Part shown: piece by piece, positions 1-9,314 of the stretch | Position numbering within the stretch: the stretch's first letter is position 1 | Layout: each line of letters starts with the position of its first letter | From: Litchfieldella qijiaojingensis | GTDB taxonomy: Bacteria > Pseudomonadota > Gammaproteobacteria > Pseudomonadales > Halomonadaceae | Direction of reading: 5' to 3' | Assembly (NCBI RefSeq): GCF_014651875.1 | Contig: NZ_BMXS01000002.1 | Coordinates: forward strand, 311,836-375,835 | DNA length: 64,000 nucleotides | The notes under the pieces: model-generated | What the model was told of the DNA's origin: nothing | What the model saw: only the letters and a program-made list of their open reading frames with translations | The model's database searches: none | Made by a program: the position numbers and the translations under genes

Positions 1-649
1 GCGGCAAAACCGCCAATAGTGTCACGAACACCGCAAGGGCCGTCATGCCGGCGCGGCGCGTGACCGGAAAATGCATGTCACTGATTGCCTTATCGGCCTG
101 AGCGCGACACAAGACCATACCCGCCAGTGCCCCGGCTACGATCGCTGCTACCTGGCCCAGTGGACCGCTGACCAGGATGACGATGAACACCGCAGCCAGC
201 GCGATGCTGGCACGTTTGCGATCCGGGCACAGATTCCGTGCCATGCCCCACACTGCGTGCGCGACGATGGCCACCGCCACCACCTTGAGACCGTGGATGA
301 TGCCTGAGCCTACAGGCCCCTCCAGTACGGCCGCCCCCAGGGCAAACAACACCAGCACGATGGCCGAGGGCAGGGTGAAAGCCAGCCAGGCCATGGCAGC
401 TCCCCACGGCCCCGCTCGCATCAGCCCAAGAGAGAACCCGACCTGACTGCTGGCCGGGCCCGGGAGAAACTGGCATAGCGCCACCAGATCCGCGTAGTCC
501 TTCTCGGACAGCCACCGGCGACGCTCGACGAACTCGGTGCGAAAGTAACCCAGATGGGCGATAGGCCCACCGAAAGACGTCAGGCCCAACAGCAGAAAAG
601 CAGTGAACACCTCTTTGATACGCTCAATGGGAAGCGCCGCTGTCGTCAT
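1..649 (-). CDS. chrA: Chromate transporter ChrA, N-terminal part (runs off window edge)
   Basis: Inner-membrane chromate exporter of the CHR family, which lowers cytoplasmic chromate. The 216 codons visible have no stop, so the C-terminal part lies outside the window; a read-through of this length points to the long, two-domain form rather than the short one. Family hallmarks near the N-terminus are the FGGPIAHLGYFR stretch (about residues 27-38) and the PGPASSQ loop (about 64-70), followed by several hydrophobic membrane segments. The start at 649 has an AAGGA about nine bases upstream. It lies 108 bp downstream of the arsenate reductase gene on the same strand, so the two may form an oxyanion-resistance unit. 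Function is confident; completeness cannot be judged. Confidence 0.88.
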   Translation of the reverse strand, partial: MTTAALPIERIKEVFTAFLLLGLTSFGGPIAHLGYFRTEFVERRRWLSEKDYADLVALCQFLPGPASSQVGFSLGLMRAGPWGAAMAWLAFTLPSAIVLVLFALGAAVLEGPVGSGIIHGLKVVAVAIVAHAVWGMARNLCPDRKRASIALAAVFIVILVSGPLGQVAAIVAGALAGMVLCRAQADKAISDMHFPVTRRAGMTALAVFVTLLAVLP

Positions 650-757
650 GGGGTTGATTCCTTGTCATCGCCCTGATGCCTGTGATCTTGGCGGTGAACG
701 GCTTCGCCAGTGAACTCCGACGTTATCGCTAATCTTGTTCTTTGGCTTCTCAGATGC

Positions 758-1168
758 CTAGCGTGCCTGAGTCTCCAACCACAATTGCAGGCGCCTGCGG
801 ATTTCCTGCAAGGCCTGGCGATAGGCGTCTTCGCGTTCGATCAAACGCGGGTCGCGAATATCCCAATACAGGTACTCATCGGCATTGCCACGCCATTCAC
901 GACAGGATTGATGGGCCTTGTCGCAAAGCACGATCACGGCGTCGAAATGCTGATCCTCGAACATGTCCAGCGACTTGCTGGCCAGGTCCTGCGTGGGGAT
1001 GCCCTGTTCCTCGAGAGTGGAGAGAGTCAGCTCCTGCTGCCGATCAGTCTCGACGCCAGCACTCAGGGCCTCGAAGCGATCCCCGGCCATGTGACGCAGC
1101 AAGGCTTCGCCCATCAGGGAATGAGCGGAATTGGCATTGCACAAGAACAGTACTCGCTTCTTGGTCAT
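758..1168 (-). CDS. arsC: Arsenate reductase-like low-molecular-weight phosphatase family protein (ArsC type) with altered P-loop
   Basis: A 136-residue protein with the layout of thioredoxin-coupled arsenate reductases, which reduce arsenate to arsenite in the cytoplasm. The nucleophile Cys10 and the resolving pair Cys82 and Cys89 fall at the same numbers as in the Staphylococcus type, and an Asp-Pro at 106-107 fits the general acid. The oddity is the P-loop: it reads CNANSAHS, so the oxyanion-binding arginine (position 16) is histidine; the codon is CAT. That could change or abolish arsenate binding. The ATG at 1168 is chosen because the longer reading frame upstream runs through the operator and a dispersed repeat. 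It precedes chrA on the same strand. No arsR or arsenite pump is in view. Confidence 0.78.
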   Translation of the reverse strand: MTKKRVLFLCNANSAHSLMGEALLRHMAGDRFEALSAGVETDRQQELTLSTLEEQGIPTQDLASKSLDMFEDQHFDAVIVLCDKAHQSCREWRGNADEYLYWDIRDPRLIEREDAYRQALQEIRRRLQLWLETQAR

Positions 1169-1188
1169 GGTAGACACTCCGTCATTAC

Positions 1189-1204
1189 ATATGGAACTCC
1201 ATAT
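1189..1204 (-). promoter_or_regulatory. 16-bp palindromic operator upstream of arsC
   Basis: ATATGGA-AC-TCCATAT is a perfect dyad with 7-bp arms and a 2-bp centre. It lies 20 bp upstream of the arsC start, with AT-rich promoter-like sequence just beyond it. Position and symmetry fit a repressor operator, for example of an ArsR-type dimer, but no regulator gene is nearby, so the ligand and protein are unknown. Confidence 0.5.
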
Positions 1205-1245
1205 ATAATATTGCCAGGTGTCAGTTTCATGACGGCAAGCCCCTA

Positions 1246-1467
1246 GGAAACGCTGAAGAAATCGACGAGCATGCTCAAGCGCAAGGCGCACGGAGCACAG
1301 AACCGAGCGCAGCGACAAACATCCGAAGGATGGCCCCGAAGGGGCGAGAAACCGCAGGTTTCGAGTCAACCGGAGCATATGGGGTATATGTGAGGATCCG
1401 CCGGTCCGACGCTTCGGCACCGCGCAACGAAGCGATTGAGGAGCGCAGGCATTTATTCAGTGTTTCC
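1246..1467. repeat. MITE-like dispersed repeat, copy 1 (222 bp)
   Basis: This non-coding element begins GGAAACGCTGAAGAAATCG and ends with the near inverse (GGAAACACTGAATAAATGC on the other strand), giving imperfect terminal inverted repeats of about 19 bp. It shares long blocks with 45231-45372: the terminal ends, the core around GGAGCATATGGGGTATATG, and the GCACCGCGCAACG block. Copy 1 carries about 65 extra bases in its middle. No transposase is encoded and no clear target duplication is seen. It fills most of the gap between arsC and pstB. Confidence 0.7.
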
Positions 1468-1478
1468 CTTATATGACG

Positions 1479-1505
1479 ACGGGGAAGCGACGATCGCCTC
1501 CCCGT
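1479..1505 (-). terminator. Hairpin after pstB
   Basis: ACGGGGA-a-GCGA and TCGC-c-TCCCCGT pair around a 3-base loop, 26 bp beyond the pstB stop. The stem is strong but no T-run follows on the minus strand. It may be a Rho-independent terminator lacking a U-tract, or an mRNA 3'-end stabiliser for the pst transcript. Confidence 0.45.
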
Positions 1506-1530
1506 TCAAAACTCGCCGATTGCAGGCCAA

Positions 1531-2376
1531 TCAGCCGTAGCGCCCGGTGATATAGTCTTCCGCCTTCTTGGTATGCGGGTTGGAGAACATGGTCTTGGTA
1601 TCGTTGTATTCGATCAGCTCGCCGAGGTGGAAGAAGGCGGTGTAGTCGGCCACCCTTGCCGCCTGCTGCATGTTATGGGTCACGGTGATGATGGTGAACT
1701 GCTTCTTGAGCTTGTCCATTAGGTCTTCGATGGTCGCGGTGGAGATCGGGTCCAGCGCCGAGGTCGGTTCGTCCATCAGAATCACGTCGGGCTGCACGGC
1801 AATCGCCCGCGCGATACACAAGCGCTGCTGCTGACCGCCAGAGAGGGACGTGCCTGGCTGGTGGAGCTTGTCCTTGACCTCGTTCCACAATCCGGCATCG
1901 CGCAGCGCCTTCTCCACCAACTCGTCCTGCTCGGCCTTGCGGCTCACAAGGTCATGCATGCGCGGGGCGTAGGCGACGTTCTCGTAGATCGATTTAGGGA
2001 ACGGGTTGGGCTTCTGGAACACCATTCCCACCCGGCGGCGCAGGGCCACCTCGTCCATGCGGGACTCGTTGACATCGCGACCGTCCATCTCCACCAGTCC
2101 CTCGATGCGCACGCCACGGATCAGGTCGTTCATGCGATTGAGGCAACGCAGGAAGGTCGACTTGCCACACCCCGATGGGCCGATCAGCGCCGTCACGTTC
2201 TTCTGGAAGATATCGATGCTGATATTCTTGAGCGCCTGAGTCTGCCCGTACCACAGGTTGAGATCTCGCACGCGAATACTGAGATCATGGTTCGCCTCAT
2301 CATTACGAACGACCGGCTGCCCGGCACTTTGGCTGGACATGGCGACACTCTCCCGCTCGGCAATTTGCATGTTCAT
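1531..2376 (-). CDS. pstB: Phosphate ABC transporter ATP-binding protein PstB
   Basis: Cytoplasmic ATPase that powers high-affinity phosphate import through PstC/PstA. The 281-residue protein shows the Walker A loop GPSGCGKST, the ABC signature LSGGQQQR, Walker B with [10 protein letters not shown], and the His switch (TVTHNMQQA), all in the usual order. The start at 2376 has an AGGA nine bases upstream; an internal ATG at 2340 behind GGGAG is an alternative that would remove a non-conserved N-terminal tail. It is the last gene of pstSCAB, 31 bp after pstA. phoU is not in the window, although it often follows pstB. Confidence 0.97.
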   Translation of the reverse strand: MNMQIAERESVAMSSQSAGQPVVRNDEANHDLSIRVRDLNLWYGQTQALKNISIDIFQKNVTALIGPSGCGKSTFLRCLNRMNDLIRGVRIEGLVEMDGRDVNESRMDEVALRRRVGMVFQKPNPFPKSIYENVAYAPRMHDLVSRKAEQDELVEKALRDAGLWNEVKDKLHQPGTSLSGGQQQRLCIARAIAVQPDVILMDEPTSALDPISTATIEDLMDKLKKQFTIITVTHNMQQAARVADYTAFFHLGELIEYNDTKTMFSNPHTKKAEDYITGRYG

Positions 2377-2407
2377 GGTATTCGATCCTGTGTGTCTTGC
2401 CGATGGA

Positions 2408-3574
2408 TTACCAGCGGCGTTCGAATTTCTTGCGCAGCACCACGGCGGTGGCGTTCATGGCGATCAGTACGCTCAGCAGTACCAGGATGCCGCCGGCGGT
2501 CTTCTCAACGAAAGCACGATCCGGCTCTCCCGCCCAGGTAAAGATCTGTGCCGGCAGCACCGTGGCAGCATCGGTAACGGAAGCCGAGATATCAGGAATG
2601 AAGGCCACCATGCCGACGATGATCAAGGGAGCCGTTTCCCCCATGGCCTGGGCCAGGCCGATGATCGAACCGGTCATGATCCCGGGCAGCGCCAGCGGCA
2701 ACACATGATCGCGAACCACCTGCCAGCGCGAGCAGCCGACGCCGAAGGCCGCATGGCGGATACTGTCGGGAACGCTACGCAGCGCCGTACGCGTGGAAAT
2801 GATGATTACCGGTAACGTCATCAGCGCCAGGGTCAAGCCACCCACCAACGGTGAAGAGCGAGGCACACCGAAGAAGCTGATGAAGATTGCCAGCCCCAGC
2901 AGACCGAAAAGGATCGAGGGTATCGCGGCCAGATTGTTGATATTGATCTCGATGATCTGGGTCAGTCGGTTGTCGGGTGCGAACTCCTCGAGATAGACGG
3001 CGGTCATCACGCCGATGGGAAAGGAGACCGCCAAGGTCACCAGCAACGTCATCACGGTTCCCATCGCTGCCGACATGATCCCGGCGAGTTCCGGCATCTT
3101 GGAATCGCCGCGCGTGAAGAACGTCGTATTGAACTTGAGCTCGGCCCGCCCTTCCTCGACGAGAGCATCGACCGCTGCCTGCTGGCGATCGTTGAGGCGC
3201 GTATAGTGGCCCTTGAGATACTGGTCGACCTGACCGTCGGCAAGAACCCATTCCTGACGAGTCGATCCCAGCAGTTCGGGGTTATCGCGCATCATCATGG
3301 GCAGGGTACGCAGCCAGCCGCGGCTGACCAGTTCCCTGACGTCTTCGTTTACCGCCGCCAACGGTAGCTGTTGCGATTGCTCGCTATAGGTGACCTCGAC
3401 CCGGATCTGGGCCTGCTGAAAGGCCGGCAACCCCTTGCCCAGCATATCGGCAAAGAAAATCACCAGGAACAGGCCAGCCAGCCCCAAGGCTCCCATCGAC
3501 AGCCATTTGAGTCGCGCCGACTTGCGGTGGCGACGCTTGAGCTGAGCACTGATCTCATCGAAGGATTGACTCAT
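2408..3574 (-). CDS. pstA: Phosphate ABC transporter permease PstA
   Basis: Inner-membrane permease subunit that pairs with PstC to form the phosphate channel. About 388 residues, compared with roughly 280-300 in the E. coli type. The C-terminal two thirds hold the classic transport domain and the EAA-type loop (around [19 protein letters not shown]). The extra N-terminal part has one membrane anchor followed by a roughly 120-residue soluble, presumably periplasmic, insertion. Start chosen at the ATG at 3574, closely preceded by AGGA. A GTG at 3601 overlapping the pstC stop would add nine residues. Confidence 0.93.
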   Translation of the reverse strand: MSQSFDEISAQLKRRHRKSARLKWLSMGALGLAGLFLVIFFADMLGKGLPAFQQAQIRVEVTYSEQSQQLPLAAVNEDVRELVSRGWLRTLPMMMRDNPELLGSTRQEWVLADGQVDQYLKGHYTRLNDRQQAAVDALVEEGRAELKFNTTFFTRGDSKMPELAGIMSAAMGTVMTLLVTLAVSFPIGVMTAVYLEEFAPDNRLTQIIEININNLAAIPSILFGLLGLAIFISFFGVPRSSPLVGGLTLALMTLPVIIISTRTALRSVPDSIRHAAFGVGCSRWQVVRDHVLPLALPGIMTGSIIGLAQAMGETAPLIIVGMVAFIPDISASVTDAATVLPAQIFTWAGEPDRAFVEKTAGGILVLLSVLIAMNATAVVLRKKFERRW

Positions 3575-3597
3575 TGTCCTATTTGAACCTCGCTCGC

Positions 3598-4854
3598 TCA
3601 CAGGTTGTTGGTGCGGTATTTCTCACGGAAGCGGCGAATCATGATCACCGAGACCAGATTGAGCGTCAGGGTCACCGCGAACAGCACCAGACCCAAGGCG
3701 AAGGCCGATAGCGTCTCGGCACTCTCGAACTCCTGGTCACCGGTCAGGGCGGCGACGATACGTACCGTCACCGTGGTCATGTCTTCCAGAGGGTTGGCGG
3801 TAAGGTTGGGGCGCATGCCGGCCGCCATGACCACGATCATCGTTTCACCCAGCGCCCGCGACACCGCCAGCAGCGAAGCAGAGATGATCCCCGGCAGTGC
3901 CGCCGGCACCACCACGTGCTTGATGGTCTCGCCCTTGGTCATGCCCAGCGCCAACGCCCCCTGACGCATGCTGTCGGGCACCGCGTTGATGACATCGTCG
4001 GACAGCGAAGAGATGAACGGAATGATCATGATGCCCATCACGATCCCCGGCGCCAGGGCGTTGTTGAATGATGCCTCGAGCCCCACAGCACCTGCGACAG
4101 TGACGATGACGGGGGCAACGGTAATGGCAGCGAAGAAGCCATAGACCACGGTGGGTATCCCCGCCAATACCTCCAGCACCGGCTTGGCCAGGGTGCGTAC
4201 GTTGGCGGGAGCGAACTCCGACATGTAGATGGCCGACATCAGGCCGACGGGGATCGCCACCAGCATGGCGATCAAGGTGATCATGAAAGTGCCGGCAAAC
4301 AGCGGCACCGAGCCGAACTGGGCGGTACTGGCCGCATCACCAGCACGCCCTGCGGCTTCCAGGAAGCTCGCTCCGGGATTCCAGGTGGTTCCAGTGATGA
4401 ATCCCCAGAAGCTGTGCATCTGGAAGAAACGCACGGCTTCGGAAACGATCGAGAACAGGATCCCGAACGTAGTAAAGATGGAAATCAGCGCCGCCCCGGC
4501 CAGGATGAAGCGAATCACTCGCTCGATTGCCTGGCGAGCGTGGAAGTCTGGACGAACCTGGTTCACGCCGACCACCAAGCCAACCGCCGCCACTACTAGG
4601 CTACCTGCCAGCAGGTAGAGGGTGGGGATCTCGGCGCCCAACAGCAGCATGACGAAGGCCCCCAGGGCCCCGACTGCCACAGCGGGGCCGGCTGTGGCCA
4701 GTACCGTAAACCAGGCGTACTGGTCAGGCTGGGCATACATGGCGGTACCGGCGGCCCGCGTACGGGCCGCCTTGGCCCGCCCCAGGAAGAAGGCTATCAG
4801 ACCCAGCAGCAACAAGACGCCACTGAACAGCAGGAGAAGTTGGTTGGTCTGCAT
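3598..4854 (-). CDS. pstC: Phosphate ABC transporter permease PstC
   Basis: Partner permease of PstA in the high-affinity phosphate importer. At 418 residues it is about 100 longer than E. coli PstC; the addition is an N-terminal block with about three hydrophobic segments before the usual six-helix transport domain. The EAA loop (around GMTKGETIKHVVVPAALPG) and the conserved segment IPTVVYGFFA are present. It follows pstS after a 103-bp gap with a GC-rich hairpin, which may tune expression down relative to the abundant binding protein, and its stop overlaps the alternative GTG start of pstA. Confidence 0.95.
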   Translation of the reverse strand: MQTNQLLLLFSGVLLLLGLIAFFLGRAKAARTRAAGTAMYAQPDQYAWFTVLATAGPAVAVGALGAFVMLLLGAEIPTLYLLAGSLVVAAVGLVVGVNQVRPDFHARQAIERVIRFILAGAALISIFTTFGILFSIVSEAVRFFQMHSFWGFITGTTWNPGASFLEAAGRAGDAASTAQFGSVPLFAGTFMITLIAMLVAIPVGLMSAIYMSEFAPANVRTLAKPVLEVLAGIPTVVYGFFAAITVAPVIVTVAGAVGLEASFNNALAPGIVMGIMIIPFISSLSDDVINAVPDSMRQGALALGMTKGETIKHVVVPAALPGIISASLLAVSRALGETMIVVMAAGMRPNLTANPLEDMTTVTVRIVAALTGDQEFESAETLSAFALGLVLFAVTLTLNLVSVIMIRRFREKYRTNNL

Positions 4855-4906
4855 AGGAAACTCTCGGAAATCAACATCCGGCTCATCGACGGGCCGGAAC
4901 GTAAGC

Positions 4907-4933
4907 GGGCCGGCAGCTCCGTGCCGCCGGCCT
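4907..4933 (-). promoter_or_regulatory. GC-rich intergenic hairpin between pstS and pstC
   Basis: GGCCGGC at 4908-4914 pairs with GCCGGCC at 4926-4932 and the loop can partly pair further. No T-run follows. Such structures between a binding-protein gene and its permease genes commonly protect the upstream message or reduce read-through. The role here is inferred from position. Confidence 0.45.
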
Positions 4934-4957
4934 CGTCATGCGTTTATCGCACCACTC

Positions 4958-5971
4958 TCACTGCAGATCCGACAGTTCGAGCTGTTCCTTGCTTGCGACG
5001 GCATTGCGTGCTTCCTCACGCAGATCTTCCGGAGCCGGGATCAGGCCGATGCCCTTGAGGTAGCCCAGATCGCCGACCATCTGCTCGCTCATGAACAGGT
5101 TGGCGTATTCATACATTGCCGGTACGTCGTCGCCGTGCTGGTTCTTCAGGTAGAAGTACATGGAGCGAGACACGGGATATTCGCCGCTACCGATCGCTTC
5201 GGGAGTCGGTTCGACGCCATCGATGCTGGAGCCGACCAAGGTATCTTCGTTCTCCTCGAGGAAGGAGTAGCCGAAGATGCCGAACGCCTCGGTGTTCTCG
5301 GACAGACGCTGAACGATCAGGTTGTCGTTCTCGCCGGCATCGATGTAGGCGCCATCGGCGCGGATGTTGGTATAGCCCTCGCCACCGTAGGCTTCCATGT
5401 CCTCGGAGACGGCTTCCATGACCAATTCCTCGAAGGCATCACGCGTTCCGGAAGTGGTGGGTGGGCCATAAACGGCAATCTCGCGATCCGGCAGCGACGG
5501 ATCGATTTCGCTCCAGCGAGTATAGGGGTTATCGACCAGCTCGCCGTCCACCGGCACTTGAGCGGCCAGAGCGAGGAAAATCTGCTCGCGGGTCACACTC
5601 ATCTGCTCATTGGCATTGGACTGGGCGAAGGCAATACCGTCATAACCGATGAACGCTTCGGTGATATCGGTCACGCCATTTTCCGCGCAACGCTCGAACT
5701 CCGAGGGCTTCATGCGGCGCGAGGCATTGGTGATATCCGGGGTGTCATCACCCGCGCCGTTACAGAACAGGCGCAGACCGCCACCCGAACCAGTGGACTC
5801 GATGACCGGAGTCGGGTAATCGGTAGTGGCGCCAAACTCCTCGGCCACGTAGCTGGCAAACGGATAGACGGTACTGGAGCCGACGATACGAATCTGCTCA
5901 CGCGCCTGGGCGACTCCCACCACGCCCATGACGGCGGCGGCGATGGCGGTGGTCTTGAGGATGCGGTTCAT
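4958..5971 (-). CDS. pstS: Periplasmic phosphate-binding protein PstS
   Basis: Substrate-binding protein delivering phosphate to PstCA. 337 residues with a clear Sec signal peptide (MNRILKTTAIAAAVMG...AQA, cleaved near residue 23). The mature N-terminus has the phosphate-binding loop VGSSTVYPF, and a second loop GSGGG is near residue 63, as in the PBP-like PstS group. The start at 5971 follows a CAGGAG at good spacing. First gene of the pst operon, directly behind the Pho box, so expression should rise when phosphate is limiting. Confidence 0.96.
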   Translation of the reverse strand: MNRILKTTAIAAAVMGVVGVAQAREQIRIVGSSTVYPFASYVAEEFGATTDYPTPVIESTGSGGGLRLFCNGAGDDTPDITNASRRMKPSEFERCAENGVTDITEAFIGYDGIAFAQSNANEQMSVTREQIFLALAAQVPVDGELVDNPYTRWSEIDPSLPDREIAVYGPPTTSGTRDAFEELVMEAVSEDMEAYGGEGYTNIRADGAYIDAGENDNLIVQRLSENTEAFGIFGYSFLEENEDTLVGSSIDGVEPTPEAIGSGEYPVSRSMYFYLKNQHGDDVPAMYEYANLFMSEQMVGDLGYLKGIGLIPAPEDLREEARNAVASKEQLELSDLQ

Positions 5972-6032
5972 GCTGGTAACTCCTGTCGATGAGAGTGTTC
6001 AACCTTCGCGAGACACACGATGCCGCACGAAA

Positions 6033-6060
6033 ATGACAACTTCATGACAGTCGTGACATG
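6033..6060 (-). promoter_or_regulatory. Pho box upstream of pstS (three TGTCA repeats)
   Basis: On the minus strand, CTGTCATGAAGTTGTCAT closely matches the PhoB box: two 7-bp direct repeats with a 4-bp spacer. A third TGTCA lies another 11 bp upstream (CATGTCACGA), extending the 11-bp periodicity. It lies about 60-90 bp before the pstS start, the expected place for PhoB activation. Confidence 0.8.
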
Positions 6061-6130
6061 AATGTCGATACCGCCACCCCCAAGCCTGAAAGACCCTCAC
6101 GCACGGCACTTCAGGCCAGTGGCTAACCGC

Positions 6131-7333
6131 TCAATCGGCCCCGGCTTGCTCGGCATGCCAAGCCTTGCCGGTCAGCTTGCGTACCCCAACATTGCTCAGC
6201 ACCGCCACCATCAGCATGGTCAGCACCGTCGGCCAGGCGCTATCGATCTCGAATGCCCCCACCAGCACCCCCGCCAGGGCACCGCAGGAAAACTGGATGC
6301 TGCCCAGCAACGCCGTGGCAGTAGCGCTCATGTGACTGAAGTGATCGAGCAAGGAAGAGATGGCATTGGGCGTGATCAACCCGATCATGCCGGTGAACAT
6401 CATGATCAGGGGCACGAAGGTCCACAGCGACTCCAGCCCGGTCGCCACTGACAGCACCAACCCAATGGCCGCAAACAACTGTACGCCCAACCCCAAGCGC
6501 AGGTTCCGCTGAGGGCTGCGCCAACGCAATAGCCAGATGTTGACACGGTTGGACGAGGCCATCACCAGCACATTGACACCGAATACCAGTGGGTACATGG
6601 CCGGCGACAGGCCAAAATGCTCGATATACAGAAACGGCGAAGCCGTGATGAAGGCGAACAGGCCGGCGAACGACATCGCCGTGGCACAGATATAGCCCAT
6701 GGCCTCGCGATGACGAAAGACACTCAGGTAGTTGGCAACCACTTGACGCGGCGAGGCCGTCGGCTGGTCGGGGGCGCGGGTTTCAGGCAGGTGGGTGCCC
6801 AACAGCCATATCAGGAAGGCTGCGTAACAGGCCAGAAAAACGAAGATCAGCCACCAGTCCGCCAGGTACAGTAGGCCACTGCCTACCGCCGGAGCTGCCA
6901 ACGGCGCCAGCATCATGATCATCGCCATGGTCGACATCACCTTGGCCGCTTCGCGTCCGCTGAAGCAGTCGCGCACGATGGCCGCGGAGTTGACCACGCA
7001 AGCGCCGCCGCCCAATGCCTGCACGAAGCGCCAGGCCCACAACTCATGGAGCGAACCGACCTGAGTGATCGCCAGACTGGCGACCAGAAAGACCAACAGC
7101 CCACCGAACAGTACCGGCTTGCGGCCCACACGATCGGAGAGTGGCCCACAGGTCAACTGCCCCAAGGCGAAACCGAACAGGAACACACTGATCGACAGCT
7201 CGGTATGGTGAATGCTTGCCCCCACGGCATCGGCCAGTGCCGGCATCGCCGGCAGATAGGCATCGATGGCGAAAGGAGCCAGGGCGGTATTGGCGGCGAC
7301 CAGTAATGCAACGCGGCGAGCGTTGAGCGTCAA
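6131..7333 (-). CDS. Bcr/CflA-family MFS drug exporter
   Basis: Twelve-helix major facilitator antiporter of about 400 residues, similar to the Bcr/CflA multidrug group that exports bicyclomycin, chloramphenicol or related compounds. The opening reads FAIDAYLPAMP, typical of this group, and MFS motif A is present as GPLSDRVGRKP in the loop between helices 2 and 3. The start is a TTG at 7333 behind AAGGAGG with five bases of spacing; upstream in-frame codons to 7498 are not supported by family length. Substrate cannot be read from sequence. It stands alone, divergent from the chemoreceptor gene. Confidence 0.88.
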   Translation of the reverse strand: MTLNARRVALLVAANTALAPFAIDAYLPAMPALADAVGASIHHTELSISVFLFGFALGQLTCGPLSDRVGRKPVLFGGLLVFLVASLAITQVGSLHELWAWRFVQALGGGACVVNSAAIVRDCFSGREAAKVMSTMAMIMMLAPLAAPAVGSGLLYLADWWLIFVFLACYAAFLIWLLGTHLPETRAPDQPTASPRQVVANYLSVFRHREAMGYICATAMSFAGLFAFITASPFLYIEHFGLSPAMYPLVFGVNVLVMASSNRVNIWLLRWRSPQRNLRLGLGVQLFAAIGLVLSVATGLESLWTFVPLIMMFTGMIGLITPNAISSLLDHFSHMSATATALLGSIQFSCGALAGVLVGAFEIDSAWPTVLTMLMVAVLSNVGVRKLTGKAWHAEQAGAD

Positions 7334-7584
7334 GACAGCCTCCTTGCGTATCAATGCGAAAAAAGATAGGACGCTAATGATACCCCATTTCACCGCCTGC
7401 GGCAGGTTCGAAACAGTTGCCACCATAAGCAATGACCGATAAATGCAACAAAGTCCTGCTAATGATTGTTCCCGTCGATGCCATGCCAGATCGGTCAAGT
7501 CACCAGAGAGCCGTCAGCTTGCATCGACCTCCATCCGCTGTCCGTGGATGGGAGCTAAAACTCGGAACAGGGGCAGGGAAATCA

Positions 7585-9252
7585 ATGAAAAAATTAGACA
7601 ATATGACCATCCGTGTTAGCTGGACCTTGGTACTGGCCGCCTTCAGCCTGATGTTGGCAGGCATCGGCGGCTTGGGTCTGTATGCCAACCACTATAGCCA
7701 TCAGGCCTTCGCCACACTCAACCAGATCAACGTCGAACAAGCCAGAGCGCTCAATCATGCCTATATCGACATGCTGCGCGCTCGGGTCGAAATGGACCGT
7801 GCCGCGGAGCTGATTCGCGTGCCCTCCTTCGACCGGCCAGAGCCGGTGATCGAGCAGGCCAAGGCATTGCTGACCAGTGCCGAAGAGGCCTTTTCCCACT
7901 TCCTCGACACTCCCGCTCAGGCAGAGCAGCAAGACGCGATCGAAACCCTGCAACAACGCTTTTATTCCCTGCTCAACACCGGACTGTCGCTGCAACTGCT
8001 GGTTCTCGAAGATGGTGACGTCGGTGCCTATCGCTCGGGACAATCGCGGGTCAGCGAGATGAGCCAAGCATTCATGGCCAGCGCTGACGAGTTCTTCGAC
8101 GCCTCGGCAGCCCGTGGCCGCGGTCTATCCGCCACTTTCACGCGCGTCAGCGAGTGGATGAGCGGTTCCATTATCATCACGATGGTGGCGTCCCTGGTAA
8201 TCGCGGCTCTGGTGCTATGGGGAGTGACACGTAACGTCATCCGTCCCCTGCGGCGTGCCATCGAACACTTCCGGACGATCTCGGCCGGCGACCTTACCGC
8301 CCCGATCGAGCAGCGAGGCAGCAACGAGATTGGTCAGCTATTCCACGAACTAGCCACCATGCAGCGTTCGCTGGCCACACTCGTGGCACGCCTGAGAGAG
8401 GGGAGCGATCACGTACTGGTCAGTGCGCAACAGATGTCCCTGGGCAATCAGGAGCTGTCATCACGCACCCAACAGCAGTCCGCTTCGCTGGAGCAGATCG
8501 CCGCCAGCCTGGATGAGCTGACCACGACAGTAGCGGGGAATGCTGACAGCGCTCGCCAAGCCGATCGCCTGGCGGGGGATGCGGCACTCCAGGCCCGCGA
8601 GGGAAACACCGTCATCAGCGAGTTCGTCGATACCATGGATGAGATCCATGAGCGCTCGAAGCAGATCGGCGAGATCATCGGCCTGATAGACGACATCGCC
8701 TTCCAGACCAATATCCTTGCGCTCAATGCCTCGGTCGAAGCCGCCCGCGCCGGCGACCAAGGCAAAGGCTTCGCCGTCGTCGCCGGCGAGGTACGCACAC
8801 TGGCATCGCGCAGTGCCGATGCCGCCAACCAGATCCGAGGACTGATCGCCGCCTCCCGCAACAGTGCGGAACAGGGCAACGCGCTATCGGCTCGTGCCAG
8901 CGCTGGCATGCAGGACATCGTCCTTGCCATTCAAGAAGTCAGCACCCTGATGGAACAGATCGCCAACGCCTCGCAAGAGCAACACCTGGGCATCGGACAA
9001 CTCAACCAGGCAATGAGCCAGATGGAAAGCGTCACGCAAGACAATGCGCGGCTGGTCGAGTTGGCCTCCCGGAACGCCCATACGCTCGAGGAAGAAGCCA
9101 AGCGCATGGGTGAGTGCGCGGCACGATTCACCGCCACTACGGCCGCTGCCGAATCGGCACAACCAAGCAACGAGCCCGACGTGGAATCATATGACGCGGA
9201 TGCCTTCCACTGGCAACCGCGGGTGCTGAAGCATGTTCCTTACCCTGCGTGA
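7585..9252 (+). CDS. Methyl-accepting chemotaxis protein
   Basis: Membrane chemoreceptor of 555 residues that signals to CheA/CheW. Layout: TM1 about 10-33, a periplasmic four-helix sensor (about 34-193) resembling the Tar/Tsr ligand domain, TM2 about 194-214, HAMP 215-270, then the long cytoplasmic coiled coil. The hairpin tip is canonical ([20 protein letters not shown]). The C-terminus lacks an NWETF-type CheR-docking pentapeptide. The start at 7585 follows GGGCAGGGA; the longer frame back to 7432 is not receptor-like. No other chemotaxis genes are nearby; the ligand is unknown. Confidence 0.93.
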   Translation: MKKLDNMTIRVSWTLVLAAFSLMLAGIGGLGLYANHYSHQAFATLNQINVEQARALNHAYIDMLRARVEMDRAAELIRVPSFDRPEPVIEQAKALLTSAEEAFSHFLDTPAQAEQQDAIETLQQRFYSLLNTGLSLQLLVLEDGDVGAYRSGQSRVSEMSQAFMASADEFFDASAARGRGLSATFTRVSEWMSGSIIITMVASLVIAALVLWGVTRNVIRPLRRAIEHFRTISAGDLTAPIEQRGSNEIGQLFHELATMQRSLATLVARLREGSDHVLVSAQQMSLGNQELSSRTQQQSASLEQIAASLDELTTTVAGNADSARQADRLAGDAALQAREGNTVISEFVDTMDEIHERSKQIGEIIGLIDDIAFQTNILALNASVEAARAGDQGKGFAVVAGEVRTLASRSADAANQIRGLIAASRNSAEQGNALSARASAGMQDIVLAIQEVSTLMEQIANASQEQHLGIGQLNQAMSQMESVTQDNARLVELASRNAHTLEEEAKRMGECAARFTATTAAAESAQPSNEPDVESYDADAFHWQPRVLKHVPYPA

Positions 9253-9314
9253 TGCACAGTGCCCTGCCAGCTTGGTAAAGTGGAGATCTCGTTCATGACC
9301 CATACAGGATGCCC

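Noticed and set aside
4622..5992. 456-residue plus-strand open frame
   Set aside because: It lies opposite pstC/pstS, which are certain. No motif was seen.
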